A DNA stretch of 64,000 nucleotides from Bog-159 sp035308525 (GCA_035308525.1 DATGGM010000013.1:32721-96720); one strand, 5' to 3'; shown: positions 1-9,082, numbered from the stretch's first letter. The notes: a model not told the origin generated them from the sequence alone. Numbers and translations: made by a program.

Positions 1-285
1 GGGACCGCCGGTAATGCGAAGATCTCCCGAGTTGCCCTCGGTTCGGAAAGCGATCCTGACCTCGCGCGCGCGATCCTGGTCCCGCAATTCGCAGGACACC
101 CGGATTTTTGCGGCATCGCTACCGTTGATCTCGATATCGCCCGAACGGGCGTGAATTCGCAATTCGTTGCCGGACTGGAAGGCCGTCTCGAAGTCCCGCC
201 CGCAATTGGTGCGGTCGTCGCCGAATGCCAAGGCTGCCGGCAGAAGGAGGATACAGGCCGCGGTTAGAGCTGTAGCTGATCTCAT
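1..285 (-). CDS. Secreted protein of unknown function, C-terminus beyond the window
   Basis: An open frame runs from an ATG at 285 off the left edge (95 codons visible, too short and too partial to be listed as a full ORF). Residues 1-20 form a signal peptide: MRSAT, a hydrophobic core of Leu/Ala, then a likely cut after LPAALA or AFG. The mature part begins with an acidic, Cys-containing stretch followed by short beta-strand-like repeats (IHARSGDIEING, then RIAFRTEGNSGDLRITGG). Alternating G-D/N turns of this kind are seen in DUF4097-type beta-helix proteins, which are common in acidobacteria. It is divergent from boxC. Function is not inferable; the family call is a guess because most of the protein is missing. 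Confidence 0.6.
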   Translation of the reverse strand, partial: MRSATALTAACILLLPAALAFGDDRTNCGRDFETAFQSGNELRIHARSGDIEINGSDAAKIRVSCELRDQDRAREVRIAFRTEGNSGDLRITGGP

Positions 286-344
286 CGTTGTGTAACTACG
301 AACCGGCGCGCGCGCTGGTTCCATTATTGCGGGTGCGGGCGTTT

Positions 345-350
345 TACAAT
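345..350 (+). promoter_or_regulatory. Probable -10 box (TACAAT) for boxC
   Basis: TACAAT matches the TATAAT consensus at five of six positions and ends 7 nt before the ATG at 358, so transcription would begin at or one base from the start codon. The earlier in-frame ATG at 349 lies inside this hexamer. No convincing -35 element is visible. Confidence 0.45.
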
Positions 351-357
351 GAAAGAT

Positions 358-1962
358 ATGGGGCCGGGTCGCTCCGCTGGGTTCGCTCTGGAAACGCATC
401 CTTCGCAATACCGCCATTGGCGGTTGCAGGTGGAGCCGCCGCTGGCTACGCTGACGCTGGCCGTGTCGGAGGACTCCCCCGTGGTTCTCGGCTACAAGCT
501 CAAGCTGAACTCCTACGATCTGGGAGTGGATCTGGAGCTGGCGGATGCCGTGACGCGGCTGCGGTTCGAGCACCCCGAAGTGCGCTCCGTGATCATCACC
601 GGCGGCCTGGACCGGGTGTTCTGTGCGGGCGCTAACATTCACATGCTGGCCACCTCGGCGCACGCCTTCAAAGTCAACTTCTGCAAATTCACAAATGAAA
701 CGCGGCTGGCCATCGAGGATGCCTGCGCGCACAGCGGGCAGCATTACATCGCCGCCTGCAACGGAACCACGGCGGGCGGCGGGTACGAACTGGCGCTGGC
801 CTGCGAGGAAATTTACCTGGTGGACGACGGCAACTCGGCGGTAAGCCTGCCGGAAGTGCCGCTTCTGGGGGTGCTGCCGGGCACCGGCGGCCTGACCCGC
901 CTGGTGGACAAACGCAAAGTGCGCCGCGACCTGGCCGATGTCTTCTCCACTCTCGCCGAGGGGGTGAAAGGGAAACGGGCGGTGGAATGGCGGCTGGTGG
1001 ATGGCGTGCTGCCTCGCAGCCGCTTTCAGGATGGGGTGCGCGAGCGCGCCCGCGCGCTCGCAAAAAACGAAACGAAGCCAACTGGTCCGGGCATCGTGCT
1101 TGGGCCGCTGGCGCCGGAAGTGACGGCGAATGCGGTGCGCTACCGGCATGTCACTCTGGAGCTGAAACCCGAGGAGCGCACGGCGGAACTGACCGTCCAC
1201 GCCGGCGCGGACTATTCGCCGCTACGCGCATTCCGCGAATTCGACGACGCGCTGCTGCGATTGCGTTTCAATGACGACGAGATTGGCCTGGTGATCCTGA
1301 AGACGCGGGGGGATCTTGAAACCGTGCGGCGAATGGATCGCGAGCTTTACGACAATTGCGCGGACTGGCTGGCCAACGAGACCCTGCTGCTGATGGCGCG
1401 CACCCTGCGCCGCCTGGATCTCACCGCGCGCAGCCTGTTCGCGGTGGTGGATGAAGGGTCCTGCTTCGCGGGCAGCCTGCTCGAAATCGCGCTGGCCGCC
1501 GACCGGATTTATATGCTGCGCGATCAGAAGGGCTCGGTGCGGATGGCATCGTCTCCATTGAACGGCGGGCGGCTGCCCATGACGCATGGCCCATCGCGAT
1601 TGCAAGTGCGGTTTCTGGCCGAGCCGGCGCGCGCGGAAGAGATCGTGAACGAATCCCAGCCCTTCGATACGGACGCCGCCGAAGAAGCCGGCCTGGTGAC
1701 CGCTTCAGTGGATGAAATCGACTGGGAAGACGGGCTGCGAGTGGCCGTGGAGGAGCGCGCCAGCCTTTCGCCGGATGCTCTGACCGGCATGGAAGCCAAC
1801 CTGCGCTTCGCCGGCGCCGAAACCCAGGACAGCAAAGTGTTCGGGCGGCTTTCGGCCTGGCAGAACTGGATCTTCTCGCGCCCCAATGCCACGGGCGAGC
1901 GCGGCGCTCTCACGCTGTACGGCAAGCCGGAACGGCCCCGGTTCAACTGGCGGAGGACCTAG
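358..1962 (+). CDS. boxC: Benzoyl-CoA-dihydrodiol lyase (2,3-epoxybenzoyl-CoA dihydrolase) BoxC
   Basis: BoxC opens the ring of 2,3-epoxybenzoyl-CoA hydrolytically, giving 3,4-dehydroadipyl-CoA semialdehyde and formate, in the aerobic CoA-dependent benzoate (box) pathway of the cytoplasm. The 534-residue product has the family's double crotonase-like layout: an N-terminal enoyl-CoA hydratase-type half (about 40-240, with the oxyanion-hole segment VFCAGANIHML near residue 90 and GTTAGGGYELALA near 135) and a divergent C-terminal half. Family members are about 550 residues. I chose the ATG at 358 because the ATG at 349 lies in a likely -10 box and neither has a Shine-Dalgarno. The stop codon abuts the ATG of boxB, so the two are co-transcribed. 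No boxA, benzoate-CoA ligase or regulator is in the window. Confidence 0.9.
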   Translation: MGPGRSAGFALETHPSQYRHWRLQVEPPLATLTLAVSEDSPVVLGYKLKLNSYDLGVDLELADAVTRLRFEHPEVRSVIITGGLDRVFCAGANIHMLATSAHAFKVNFCKFTNETRLAIEDACAHSGQHYIAACNGTTAGGGYELALACEEIYLVDDGNSAVSLPEVPLLGVLPGTGGLTRLVDKRKVRRDLADVFSTLAEGVKGKRAVEWRLVDGVLPRSRFQDGVRERARALAKNETKPTGPGIVLGPLAPEVTANAVRYRHVTLELKPEERTAELTVHAGADYSPLRAFREFDDALLRLRFNDDEIGLVILKTRGDLETVRRMDRELYDNCADWLANETLLLMARTLRRLDLTARSLFAVVDEGSCFAGSLLEIALAADRIYMLRDQKGSVRMASSPLNGGRLPMTHGPSRLQVRFLAEPARAEEIVNESQPFDTDAAEEAGLVTASVDEIDWEDGLRVAVEERASLSPDALTGMEANLRFAGAETQDSKVFGRLSAWQNWIFSRPNATGERGALTLYGKPERPRFNWRRT

Positions 1963-3348
1963 ATGTCCCTCTACGAACGCATTCCGAATAACGTCAACCT
2001 CTCAACCGACAAGCGCCTCCTGCGAGCGCTCGAGCACTGGCTCCCCAATTACATGCAGTGGTGGAGTGATATGGGCCCCGAAGGCTTTCAGGCCGACGAC
2101 GTGTACCTGCGCACAGCGACCTCCGTGGAGCCGGGCGGCTGGGCCCATTTCGACTACGTCAAGATGCCGGACTACCGTTGGGGAATCTTTCTGGCGCCGC
2201 CCGAACACGATCGCCGGGTGGGCTTCGGCGATCATCTGGGCCTGCCCGTGTGGCAGGAAGTGCCGGGCGAATACCGCAACATGCTGCGGCGGCTGATTGT
2301 GACCCAGGGAGATACCGAACCTGCCAGCGTGGAGCAGCAGCGGCTGTTGGGACAGTCGGCGCCCAGCCTGTACGATCTGCGGAATCTTTTCCAGGTGAAC
2401 GTGGAGGAAGGCCGCCACTTGTGGGCCATGGTCTACCTTCTGCACTCCTATTTCGGGCGCGACGGCCGCGAGGAAAGCGAAGAACTGCTGGAGCGTCGCA
2501 GTGGCAGCGACGACAAGCCGCGCATCCTGGAGGCGTTCAACGAGCCCATCGAAGACTGGCTGTCGTTCTACATGTTCACCACCTTCACGGACCGCGACGG
2601 CAAATACCAGCTGCTGGCGCTGGCGGAAAGCGGCTTTGATCCGCTCTCGCGCACTACGCGTTTCATGCTGACCGAAGAGGCGCATCACATGTTCGTGGGC
2701 GAGTCCGGTGTGCGGCGGGTGGTGCGGCGCACCTGCGAGATCATGCGCGAAACCGGCGACGACGATGTGCGCCGGCAAGGCTGCGTGGATCTGCCGACCG
2801 TGCAGAAGTATATCAACCTGTGGTTCAGCCTGAGCCTGGATCTGTTCGGGGGCGAGGTTTCATCCAACGCCGCCAGTTTCTTCAGCGCGGGGATGAAGGG
2901 CCGCGTGCAAGAGCCGAAGTACCCGGACCATCTGGCGCTGGAGGGCACTTACCAGGTGGGCGGCGAGGAGATTCCGCTGCGCAACGCCATGAACGAGGTG
3001 CTGCGCGACTCGTACATCGAAGACTGCCAGAAATGTCTCGACCGCTGGAACCGCGTGATCAAGGAGCATCAGATTCCGTATGAGCTGTGCCTGCCCGGCC
3101 GGCGTTTCCACCGGCACATCGGGGCGTATGCCGCGGGACGCTTCGATCCGCAAGGCCGCCCGCTGAGCGTAGAGCAATGGAACCAACGTCGCGACGAGTT
3201 CCTGCCCAACGAAAAAGACTTCGCCTACGTACGTAACCTGATGGCGCCGGTAATGGAAATCGGCAAAATCGCGCACTGGATCGCGAAGCCCAGCACCGGG
3301 ATTCACGGCATGCCGTTTGAATTCGAGTACGTGCGGCGGGAGCAGTAG
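1963..3348 (+). CDS. boxB: Benzoyl-CoA 2,3-epoxidase, oxygenase component BoxB
   Basis: BoxB is the di-iron epoxidase that uses O2 and electrons from the reductase BoxA to turn benzoyl-CoA into its 2,3-epoxide. The 461-residue protein is close to family length. Two EXXH pairs typical of class I di-iron proteins are visible: E149-R-x-H152 in VEEGRHLWAM and E239-A-H-H242 in TEEAHHMF, with acidic helices between them. The ATG follows the boxC TAG directly, and a GGAGG inside the last boxC codons serves as ribosome binding site, so the two enzymes are translationally linked in pathway order reversed. The usual reductase partner BoxA is not in the window, so electrons must come from a gene elsewhere or from another reductase. 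Confidence 0.9.
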   Translation: MSLYERIPNNVNLSTDKRLLRALEHWLPNYMQWWSDMGPEGFQADDVYLRTATSVEPGGWAHFDYVKMPDYRWGIFLAPPEHDRRVGFGDHLGLPVWQEVPGEYRNMLRRLIVTQGDTEPASVEQQRLLGQSAPSLYDLRNLFQVNVEEGRHLWAMVYLLHSYFGRDGREESEELLERRSGSDDKPRILEAFNEPIEDWLSFYMFTTFTDRDGKYQLLALAESGFDPLSRTTRFMLTEEAHHMFVGESGVRRVVRRTCEIMRETGDDDVRRQGCVDLPTVQKYINLWFSLSLDLFGGEVSSNAASFFSAGMKGRVQEPKYPDHLALEGTYQVGGEEIPLRNAMNEVLRDSYIEDCQKCLDRWNRVIKEHQIPYELCLPGRRFHRHIGAYAAGRFDPQGRPLSVEQWNQRRDEFLPNEKDFAYVRNLMAPVMEIGKIAHWIAKPSTGIHGMPFEFEYVRREQ

Positions 3349-3400
3349 ATTGGGACTGCTAAAATTAGCGCTTCAGTCCCATTACCTTTCTTAGCAGCTC

Positions 3401-6400
3401 ATGATCCGCGGCCTGGTTGATTTCTCGCTCAATAACCGTCTGCTGGTGGTGGCTCTGGCCATTCTCCTGTTCGGGTGGGGGATCGTTTCGTTCAAGAGCC
3501 TTCCTATAGAAGCTTACCCCGACATCGCCAACAACTATGTCCAGATCATCACGCAGTGGCCGGGAAGAGCCGCCGAGGAGATCGAGCAGCAGGTCACTAT
3601 CCCCGTCGAAATCGCGATGAACGGGCTGCCGCACCTGCAACACTTGCGGTCCACATCCTTGTTCGGCCTGTCCAGCGTGATGCTCATTTTCGACGATCAG
3701 TCGGTAAACGACTGGAACAGGCAGAAGGTGCTGGAGCGCCTGGCGCAGCTCACGCTGCCGGCTAACCTGCAGCCGCAGGTGGGTACGGATTACAGTCCGG
3801 TGGGCCAGATTTACTGGTATACCCTCACCAGCACGAATCCGGAATACGACCTGATGGAATTGAAAGCCCAGCAGGATTGGGTGCTGGAGAAGCAATTCAA
3901 GTCCGTGCCAAACGTGGTGGACGTGGTGAGCTTTGGAGGGCTCACGAGGGAGTACCAGGTAGCCATTGACCCCAACAAACTGGTGTCGTACGGACTGAGT
4001 ATCGGGCAGGTGGAGCAGCAACTTTCGAGCAACAACGTGAATGCCGGGGGCAGTTTCATCGAAGCGGGCCTGCAGCAGATCAACGTGCGTTCGGTGGGGC
4101 TTTTTGAAAACGTACAGGATATCGGCAAGACGGTGGTGAAGACGCAGAATGGTACGCCCGTGCGCATCGGCGATATCGCCTCGGTGACGCAAGGCCCCAA
4201 AATCCGGCTGGGCCGCATTGGCAAGGCCATCCATCGCAAAGATGGCAAGATTCTGGACGATGACGACGTGGTGGAGGGCATCGTCCTGCTGCGGAAGGGC
4301 GCGGAAGCCGACGCCACGTTGGTAGCTATTCATGAGAAGGTCAAGGACCTGAACGCGCATGTGCTGCCCAAGGGCGTGCGGATCGTACCTTTTCTCGACC
4401 GCAGCAACCTGGTGCACTACACCACGGAGACCGTGCTCCACAACCTCACCGAAGGCATCCTGCTGGTGTCCATTGTACTGTTCTTGTTCCTGGGCAACGC
4501 GCGCGGCGCTTTGATTGTGGCCCTGACGATTCCTTTCGCCCTGCTGTTCGCCGCCATCTGTCTGGACTTGAGCCACATTCCGGCGAACCTGCTTTCGTTG
4601 GGCGCGCTGGACTTCGGCATGGTGGTGGACGGCACGGTGGTGGTGGTGGAGAACATTGTCCGCCACCTGGGAGCGGGAGCGCACGGAGGCGAGCCCAAGC
4701 CTCTGATGACGCGCATTCGCGAAGCCACCCACGAGGTACAGCGGCCGGTGTTCTATGCGCGCGGCATCATCATCACGGCGTACCTGCCGATCTTCACGCT
4801 CGAGAGCGTGGAGGGCCGCCTGTTTAAGCCTATGGCGTGGACTGTGGCCCTGGCGCTGCTGGGCGCCTTGATTTTCTCGCTGGTGGTGGCGCCGGTGCTG
4901 GCCAGCCTCTTATTCGGGCAGAGGACGCGCGAGTGGCACAACCCAGTGCTGGCGTGGACGACCGCCCGCTATCGCGCCACGGTTGGTTGGGCCATTCGTG
5001 CCCGCTGGGTGACGGTGGGGGTGGCCGGGTTGGCCGTAGTGGCGACCGTGTGGCTGGCCGCCAGCGGCATCATCGGCTCCGAGTTTCTGCCGCACCTGGA
5101 CGAAGGCGCCATCTGGGCGCGCGGCACGCTGGCGCCCAGCACCGGACCGGCCGAGGGTACCCGCCTGATGAACCAGGCGCGCATCATCCTGGCCTCTTTC
5201 CCCGAAGTCACCCAGGTCGTCTCTCAGGTGGGCCGTCCCGACGATGGCACCGATACCACGGGCTTCTTCAACACGGAATACTTCGTGGACCTGAAATCCA
5301 GAGAACAGTGGCGGCCGGTATTCGCGCAGGATAAGACCGAGTTGATCGCGGCCATGGACCGGGAGCTGGAACGGATCCCGGGAGTGCTTTGGAACTTCTC
5401 GCAGCCGATCGCCGACAACATGGAAGAGGCTGTCAGTGGTGTCAAAGGCGAACTGGCCATCAAGGTTTACGGCGCTGAACTGAAAACGCTCGAGCAAAAA
5501 GGCGATGAAATCGTCGCCGTGATGCGGCAGATCCGCGGCGTTGAAGACCTGGGGCTTTTCCGGGTGATCGGGCAGCCGAACCTCAACCTGGTGGTGGATC
5601 GCGACCGCGCCTCGCGCTACGGGATCAACGTGGCGGACGTGCAGGATGCCATCCAGACCGCGGTGGGGGGCAGCGCGGTGAGCCAGGTCCTGCAAGGCGA
5701 GCGGCGCTTCGACCTGGTGCCGCGTTATACGCCGCCCTATCGTGAAACCCAGGATGCCATCGAAAGGATCCGTCTGTTGGCGCCGACGGGCGAACGCGTG
5801 TCACTGGCGCAGCTCTGTAGAGTGCAGGTACTGGACGGCGCATCGGAGATTTACCGCGAAGAGAACTCGCGCTACGTGGCGATCAAGTACGGCGTCCGCG
5901 GGCGCGATCTGGGCAGCACCGTCGAGGAAGCCATCAAAGCCGTTGACCGGCAAGTGAAACTTCCGCAGGGTTACACCATCAGTTGGGCCGGTGAATACGC
6001 CAGCCAGCAGCGCTCTCAAAGGCGGCTGGCGGTAGTGCTGCCGGTGACGATTCTGGTGATCTACATCATTCTCTACACCATGTTCGGCTCGTTCAAATGG
6101 GCTAACCTGATGCTGGCCAGCATCGCCATGGCGCCCTTGGGCGGCCTGCTGGCGCTGCTGCTGATGCGCACGCATTTCAGCGTATCGTCGGGCGTCGGCT
6201 TCCTGGCGCTGTTCGGCGTTTGCGTGGAAACCGGCGTCATCATGCTGGAGTACATCAACCAGCTCCGCGCGCGCGGCCGTTCCGTGATGGACGCCGCCGT
6301 GGAGGGCGCCGTATTGAGGCTGCGGCCCATCATGATGACCACCCTGGTGGCCACCCTGGGACTGTTGCCGGCGGCCATGTCGCGCGCCATCGGCTCGGAT

Positions 6401-6550
6401 TCGCAGCGGCCCTTCGCCATTGTGATCGTAGGCGGCCTGATGGTCGCCATGCTGCTGAATATCTTCCTGCTGCCCGCATTGTATGTGTGGTGGGCGGGGG
6501 ATCGCGACGTGTTGCCCGTTCCCGAGGCCGAGTTCGAGGATTCTGAGTAG
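3401..6550 (+). CDS. CzcA/CusA-type RND efflux pump, inner-membrane subunit
   Basis: Full-length (1049 aa) resistance-nodulation-division transporter. It has the N-terminal TM helix (about 12-30), two large periplasmic loops with the porter/docking domains, and two blocks of TM helices. The TM4 segment GALDFGMVVDGTVVVVEN is the signature of the heavy-metal efflux branch (proton-relay Asp residues plus Glu), which supports metal cation rather than drug export. RND pumps work with a periplasmic adaptor and an outer-membrane channel, but neither gene is adjacent; the neighbours are boxB and a DUF58 gene. It starts 52 nt after boxB with no clear Shine-Dalgarno. A short imperfect hairpin (tgggact/agtccca, 3351-3381) lies in that gap. 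Substrate is unknown. Confidence 0.85.
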   Translation: MIRGLVDFSLNNRLLVVALAILLFGWGIVSFKSLPIEAYPDIANNYVQIITQWPGRAAEEIEQQVTIPVEIAMNGLPHLQHLRSTSLFGLSSVMLIFDDQSVNDWNRQKVLERLAQLTLPANLQPQVGTDYSPVGQIYWYTLTSTNPEYDLMELKAQQDWVLEKQFKSVPNVVDVVSFGGLTREYQVAIDPNKLVSYGLSIGQVEQQLSSNNVNAGGSFIEAGLQQINVRSVGLFENVQDIGKTVVKTQNGTPVRIGDIASVTQGPKIRLGRIGKAIHRKDGKILDDDDVVEGIVLLRKGAEADATLVAIHEKVKDLNAHVLPKGVRIVPFLDRSNLVHYTTETVLHNLTEGILLVSIVLFLFLGNARGALIVALTIPFALLFAAICLDLSHIPANLLSLGALDFGMVVDGTVVVVENIVRHLGAGAHGGEPKPLMTRIREATHEVQRPVFYARGIIITAYLPIFTLESVEGRLFKPMAWTVALALLGALIFSLVVAPVLASLLFGQRTREWHNPVLAWTTARYRATVGWAIRARWVTVGVAGLAVVATVWLAASGIIGSEFLPHLDEGAIWARGTLAPSTGPAEGTRLMNQARIILASFPEVTQVVSQVGRPDDGTDTTGFFNTEYFVDLKSREQWRPVFAQDKTELIAAMDRELERIPGVLWNFSQPIADNMEEAVSGVKGELAIKVYGAELKTLEQKGDEIVAVMRQIRGVEDLGLFRVIGQPNLNLVVDRDRASRYGINVADVQDAIQTAVGGSAVSQVLQGERRFDLVPRYTPPYRETQDAIERIRLLAPTGERVSLAQLCRVQVLDGASEIYREENSRYVAIKYGVRGRDLGSTVEEAIKAVDRQVKLPQGYTISWAGEYASQQRSQRRLAVVLPVTILVIYIILYTMFGSFKWANLMLASIAMAPLGGLLALLLMRTHFSVSSGVGFLALFGVCVETGVIMLEYINQLRARGRSVMDAAVEGAVLRLRPIMMTTLVATLGLLPAAMSRAIGSDSQRPFAIVIVGGLMVAMLLNIFLLPALYVWWAGDRDVLPVPEAEFEDSE

Positions 6551-6598
6551 GCGAGCCGCGCGGCTCGACACGGGCGCCCGGAGTATGACACAACAGAA

Positions 6599-7717
6599 GT
6601 GAGGCAGGGAGAGCCTCCGATTTTGCGCGCGCGTTGGCATCAGGTCCGGCAATTGCTGCAGGGACGGGTACGCTACAAGATCGCGCGCGGCGGCGTGCTC
6701 TTCACCGTCGCGGTGATACTGGTGGGCCTGGCGGCGGTCGCTTCGGCCAACAACCTGCTTTTTCTGATCCTGGCCACCATGCTCTCCACCCTGATGGTCT
6801 CCGGGTTGGTGAGCCGCCTGTGCCTGGCGGGGCTGGAGCTGGACTTCCTGCTTCCGGAGCACGTTTCGGCGCGGCGCCGGAATCCGGCGAAACTGTACGT
6901 ACGCAATCTGAAGTTCTGGATGCCGTCGTTTTCCATTCATGTAGTGGGGGTCGAGCAGGACACGCCGCCCGTGCTGCAATCGCCGGTGTATTTTCCGGTG
7001 ATCCCCGGCGGCGCCACGTTGGAAGAGACGGTCGAAGTGCGTTTCGCCCGCCGCGGCGAATATCGCGAAAACCGCTTCGCGTTCCACACCCGGTTTCCGT
7101 TCGGATTCCTGGAAAAAACCGCGCGCGTGGTGCTGCGCCGTGAAGTAACCGTGTATCCGTGCATCGATGCGCGGGTGGGTTTCGAGGAGCTGCTGGCCGA
7201 CCTGGCCAGCGAGATCGAAACGCATTACCGCGGCCTGGGGCGCGACTTCTATCGCATTCGGCCCTACGAGGCTTTCGAGAGCGCGCGGCACGTGGATTGG
7301 AAGGCTACAGCGCACACCGGCGGTTTGCAGGTGCGCGAGTTCGCGCGCGAGCAGGAGCAGACTGTCGAATTGTTTCTCGATCTGGAAGCTCCCGCTGGTT
7401 TCGAGGAGTGGTTTGAGCACGCGGTGGACTGCTGTGCGTTCGTCGCGTGGCGACTGGCGGGAAAGGCTGTGGGAATCCACTTTCGCACGCAGGAATTCGA
7501 TTTTCGCCTGCCCGAGGAAGGCGACATCTATACCATTCTGAAGTATCTCGCCACGGTGAGCCGCAAGATCGGCAAACCGCCGGAAGCGCCGGCGGATGAA
7601 ACCAGCTTCCCCGTCGTATTGACCGCCGCGCCGCAGCGATTCAGCGATGCAGGCTGGGCGGCGGCGCGCATCATCGGTCCGGAAGCCCTGGCGTCTGGCC
7701 CGGAGACCGTCGATTAA
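6599..7717 (+). CDS. DUF58 domain membrane protein
   Basis: A 372-residue protein with two adjacent TM helices near the N-terminus (about 33-50 and 52-72), a beta-rich middle and the DUF58 core around 215-255 (YRIRPYEAFESARHVDWKATA, then LQVREFAREQ). This core is followed by a von Willebrand A-like strand, VELFLDLEAP. DUF58 proteins usually sit beside a MoxR ATPase and a transglutaminase-like protein and are thought to act with chaperone-like AAA machinery; neither partner is here. The start is uncertain: GTG at 6599 lacks a good ribosome site, while an in-frame TTG at 6623 has GGGAG upstream. Its TAA overlaps the TAA of the convergent MFS gene. Function unknown. Confidence 0.8.
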   Translation: MRQGEPPILRARWHQVRQLLQGRVRYKIARGGVLFTVAVILVGLAAVASANNLLFLILATMLSTLMVSGLVSRLCLAGLELDFLLPEHVSARRRNPAKLYVRNLKFWMPSFSIHVVGVEQDTPPVLQSPVYFPVIPGGATLEETVEVRFARRGEYRENRFAFHTRFPFGFLEKTARVVLRREVTVYPCIDARVGFEELLADLASEIETHYRGLGRDFYRIRPYEAFESARHVDWKATAHTGGLQVREFAREQEQTVELFLDLEAPAGFEEWFEHAVDCCAFVAWRLAGKAVGIHFRTQEFDFRLPEEGDIYTILKYLATVSRKIGKPPEAPADETSFPVVLTAAPQRFSDAGWAAARIIGPEALASGPETVD

Positions 7718-8952
7718 GCGCTTCGCAACCGGGGCCTCCGCACCGCTAGAAAAAGGGCATAAGCGCCGGTCAGGGCGGCGCTGAGCCCGGCAGTCCAAGG
7801 GCCTCCCATCAGGGAGATCAGCGCGCCGGCTGGAAAGTCTCCCAACGGACGGACCCCCATCACCAACAGCGTATTCAGGCTCATGATGCGGCCGCGCATG
7901 TTCGCGGGCACGCGCGTCTGCATCAGTGTGATGGCGGTGGCCGCCGCCGCCGTTTGCGCCGCGCCGAGAATCAGCAGCGCCCCCACCGACACCGCCGCTT
8001 GTTTGCTGGCGGCGAAGGCGCCCAGTGCTGCGCTCCACACCAGCACAGCCCCGAGGAACAGTTGACCCTTGCGGCAATAATCGCCGAGCGATGCCACCGC
8101 CAGTCCGCCGAGAATCGTTCCGACGCCCACGGCGGAAAATAGAAAGCCCATCCGGGGAGCCGAGAGGTGCAGCACGCGCAGCGCGAAGATGGGCAGCATC
8201 ACCGCGGGCGATGGTCCCAGAAAGAGGAGCGCGCCATAGCCGGCGATGATCCCGGGCAGCGCCGCATCGCGCGCGGCGGCGCCCAGCATGGTGCGCATGG
8301 ACGTCCACAACGGCTCTCGCGGAGCCCGCGCCCGGGGCTCGTCAACCGGGGGCAGACCCCACAATGCCAGCATGACCGGCAGGTAGCTGGCCGCGTTCAG
8401 GAAGAAGTTACCGGCATATCCGATGCGGACAACCGCGACGCCGGCCAGCGCCGGACCGAACGTGGCGGCGCCGCTGAAGATGATGGATTGCAGCGAGACC
8501 GCGTTCATCAGGTCGGCGGGCGGCACCAGCGACGGAACCAACGCATTGCGGGCCGGCTGATCGAAGCTCAGGATGGCGCCTCCGCAAAACACCAGCACCA
8601 CGATCATCCAGAAACGGATCCATCCGAACAGTGTCAGCAGGCCCAGCGTCACGGCCAGCAATAGCAGAATGCCCTGTGTGATCAGCAAGAGGCGGCGCTT
8701 GTCGAGCCGGTCGGCAACAGTCCCACCTAGGGGAGCGAACAGGAAAAATGACAGGGCCTGCGTCAGCGAGACGGTACCCAGGGCCAGTGATGATCCTCCG
8801 GTGAGGTGCAAAACCAGCAGGGAGTTCGCCAGAATCTGCATCCAGGTGCCCGTCGCCGAAATGAACAGGCTGGCCCACAACAGGCGGAAATCCCGATGGC
8901 GAAGCGCGCGCAGGGCTGGGAACCGCTCGCTGGTAGCGGGCATTCCGGACAT
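7714..8952 (-). CDS. MFS transporter, EntS/MFS_3-like exporter
   Basis: Major facilitator superfamily protein of 412 residues with about 12 hydrophobic helices. The opening RHRDFRLLWASLFIS and the loop APLGGTVADRLDKRRLL (motif A-like) are typical of the MFS_3 branch that includes the enterobactin exporter EntS and many drug or siderophore exporters. I start it at the ATG at 8952, which has GGAGGG five bases upstream; the frame stays open further back but would run into pqqA and pqqB on the other strand. It is divergent from the pqq operon and convergent with the DUF58 gene, sharing their stop-codon bases. Substrate cannot be read from the sequence; a role in PQQ export is possible but only suggested by position. 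Confidence 0.85.
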   Translation of the reverse strand: MSGMPATSERFPALRALRHRDFRLLWASLFISATGTWMQILANSLLVLHLTGGSSLALGTVSLTQALSFFLFAPLGGTVADRLDKRRLLLITQGILLLLAVTLGLLTLFGWIRFWMIVVLVFCGGAILSFDQPARNALVPSLVPPADLMNAVSLQSIIFSGAATFGPALAGVAVVRIGYAGNFFLNAASYLPVMLALWGLPPVDEPRARAPREPLWTSMRTMLGAAARDAALPGIIAGYGALLFLGPSPAVMLPIFALRVLHLSAPRMGFLFSAVGVGTILGGLAVASLGDYCRKGQLFLGAVLVWSAALGAFAASKQAAVSVGALLILGAAQTAAAATAITLMQTRVPANMRGRIMSLNTLLVMGVRPLGDFPAGALISLMGGPWTAGLSAALTGAYALFLAVRRPRLRSA

Positions 8953-8976
8953 GGCTCCCTCCAGTTGACCACAAAT

Positions 8977-8984
8977 GCTATACT
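8977..8984 (+). promoter_or_regulatory. Probable extended -10 promoter of the pqq operon (TG-C-TATACT)
   Basis: TATACT at 8979-8984 is preceded by TG with one base between (an extended -10). It ends 7 nt before an ATG at 8992 and 19 nt before the GTG at 9004. No -35 at the right distance is visible, as expected for extended -10 promoters. Confidence 0.45.
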
Positions 8985-9003
8985 GTCCCCCATGGAGGGA
9001 AGC

Positions 9004-9081
9004 GTGAACTGGACAACACCTGATTTCCAAGAAGTCTCCGTCAGTTGCGAAATCAATTCCTACGCACCAGCCGAAATCTAG
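9004..9081 (+). CDS. pqqA: PQQ precursor peptide PqqA
   Basis: A 25-residue ribosomal peptide from which pyrroloquinoline quinone is built. Its Glu and Tyr are cross-linked by the radical SAM enzyme PqqE together with PqqD and later excised. Read from the GTG at 9004 it begins MNWTTPDF (compare the family pattern M-x-W-x-x-P) and carries Glu16 and Tyr20 in CEINSY, the invariant E-x3-Y pair at the expected positions. GGAGG at 8994-8998 gives a ribosome site. An in-frame ATG at 8992, at the predicted transcription start, would add four residues (MEGS) and remains an alternative. pqqB begins one base after the stop. Confidence 0.88.
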   Translation: MNWTTPDFQEVSVSCEINSYAPAEI

Positions 9082-9082
9082 T

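Noticed and set aside
3351..3381. tgggact/agtccca inverted repeat between boxB and the RND gene as a terminator
   Set aside because: The stem is 7 bp with an A/T-rich inner part and there is no U-tract; evidence is too weak for a terminator call.
3365..4732. A 455-codon minus-strand frame opposite the RND gene
   Set aside because: Shadow of the RND coding sequence in GC-rich DNA; no signal peptide, motif or ribosome site.
5801..8308. An 835-codon open frame on the minus strand across the RND, DUF58 and MFS genes
   Set aside because: It lies antisense to two clear genes and in another frame of the third; its Arg/His/Gly-rich composition is typical of GC-rich antisense frames and shows no family motif.
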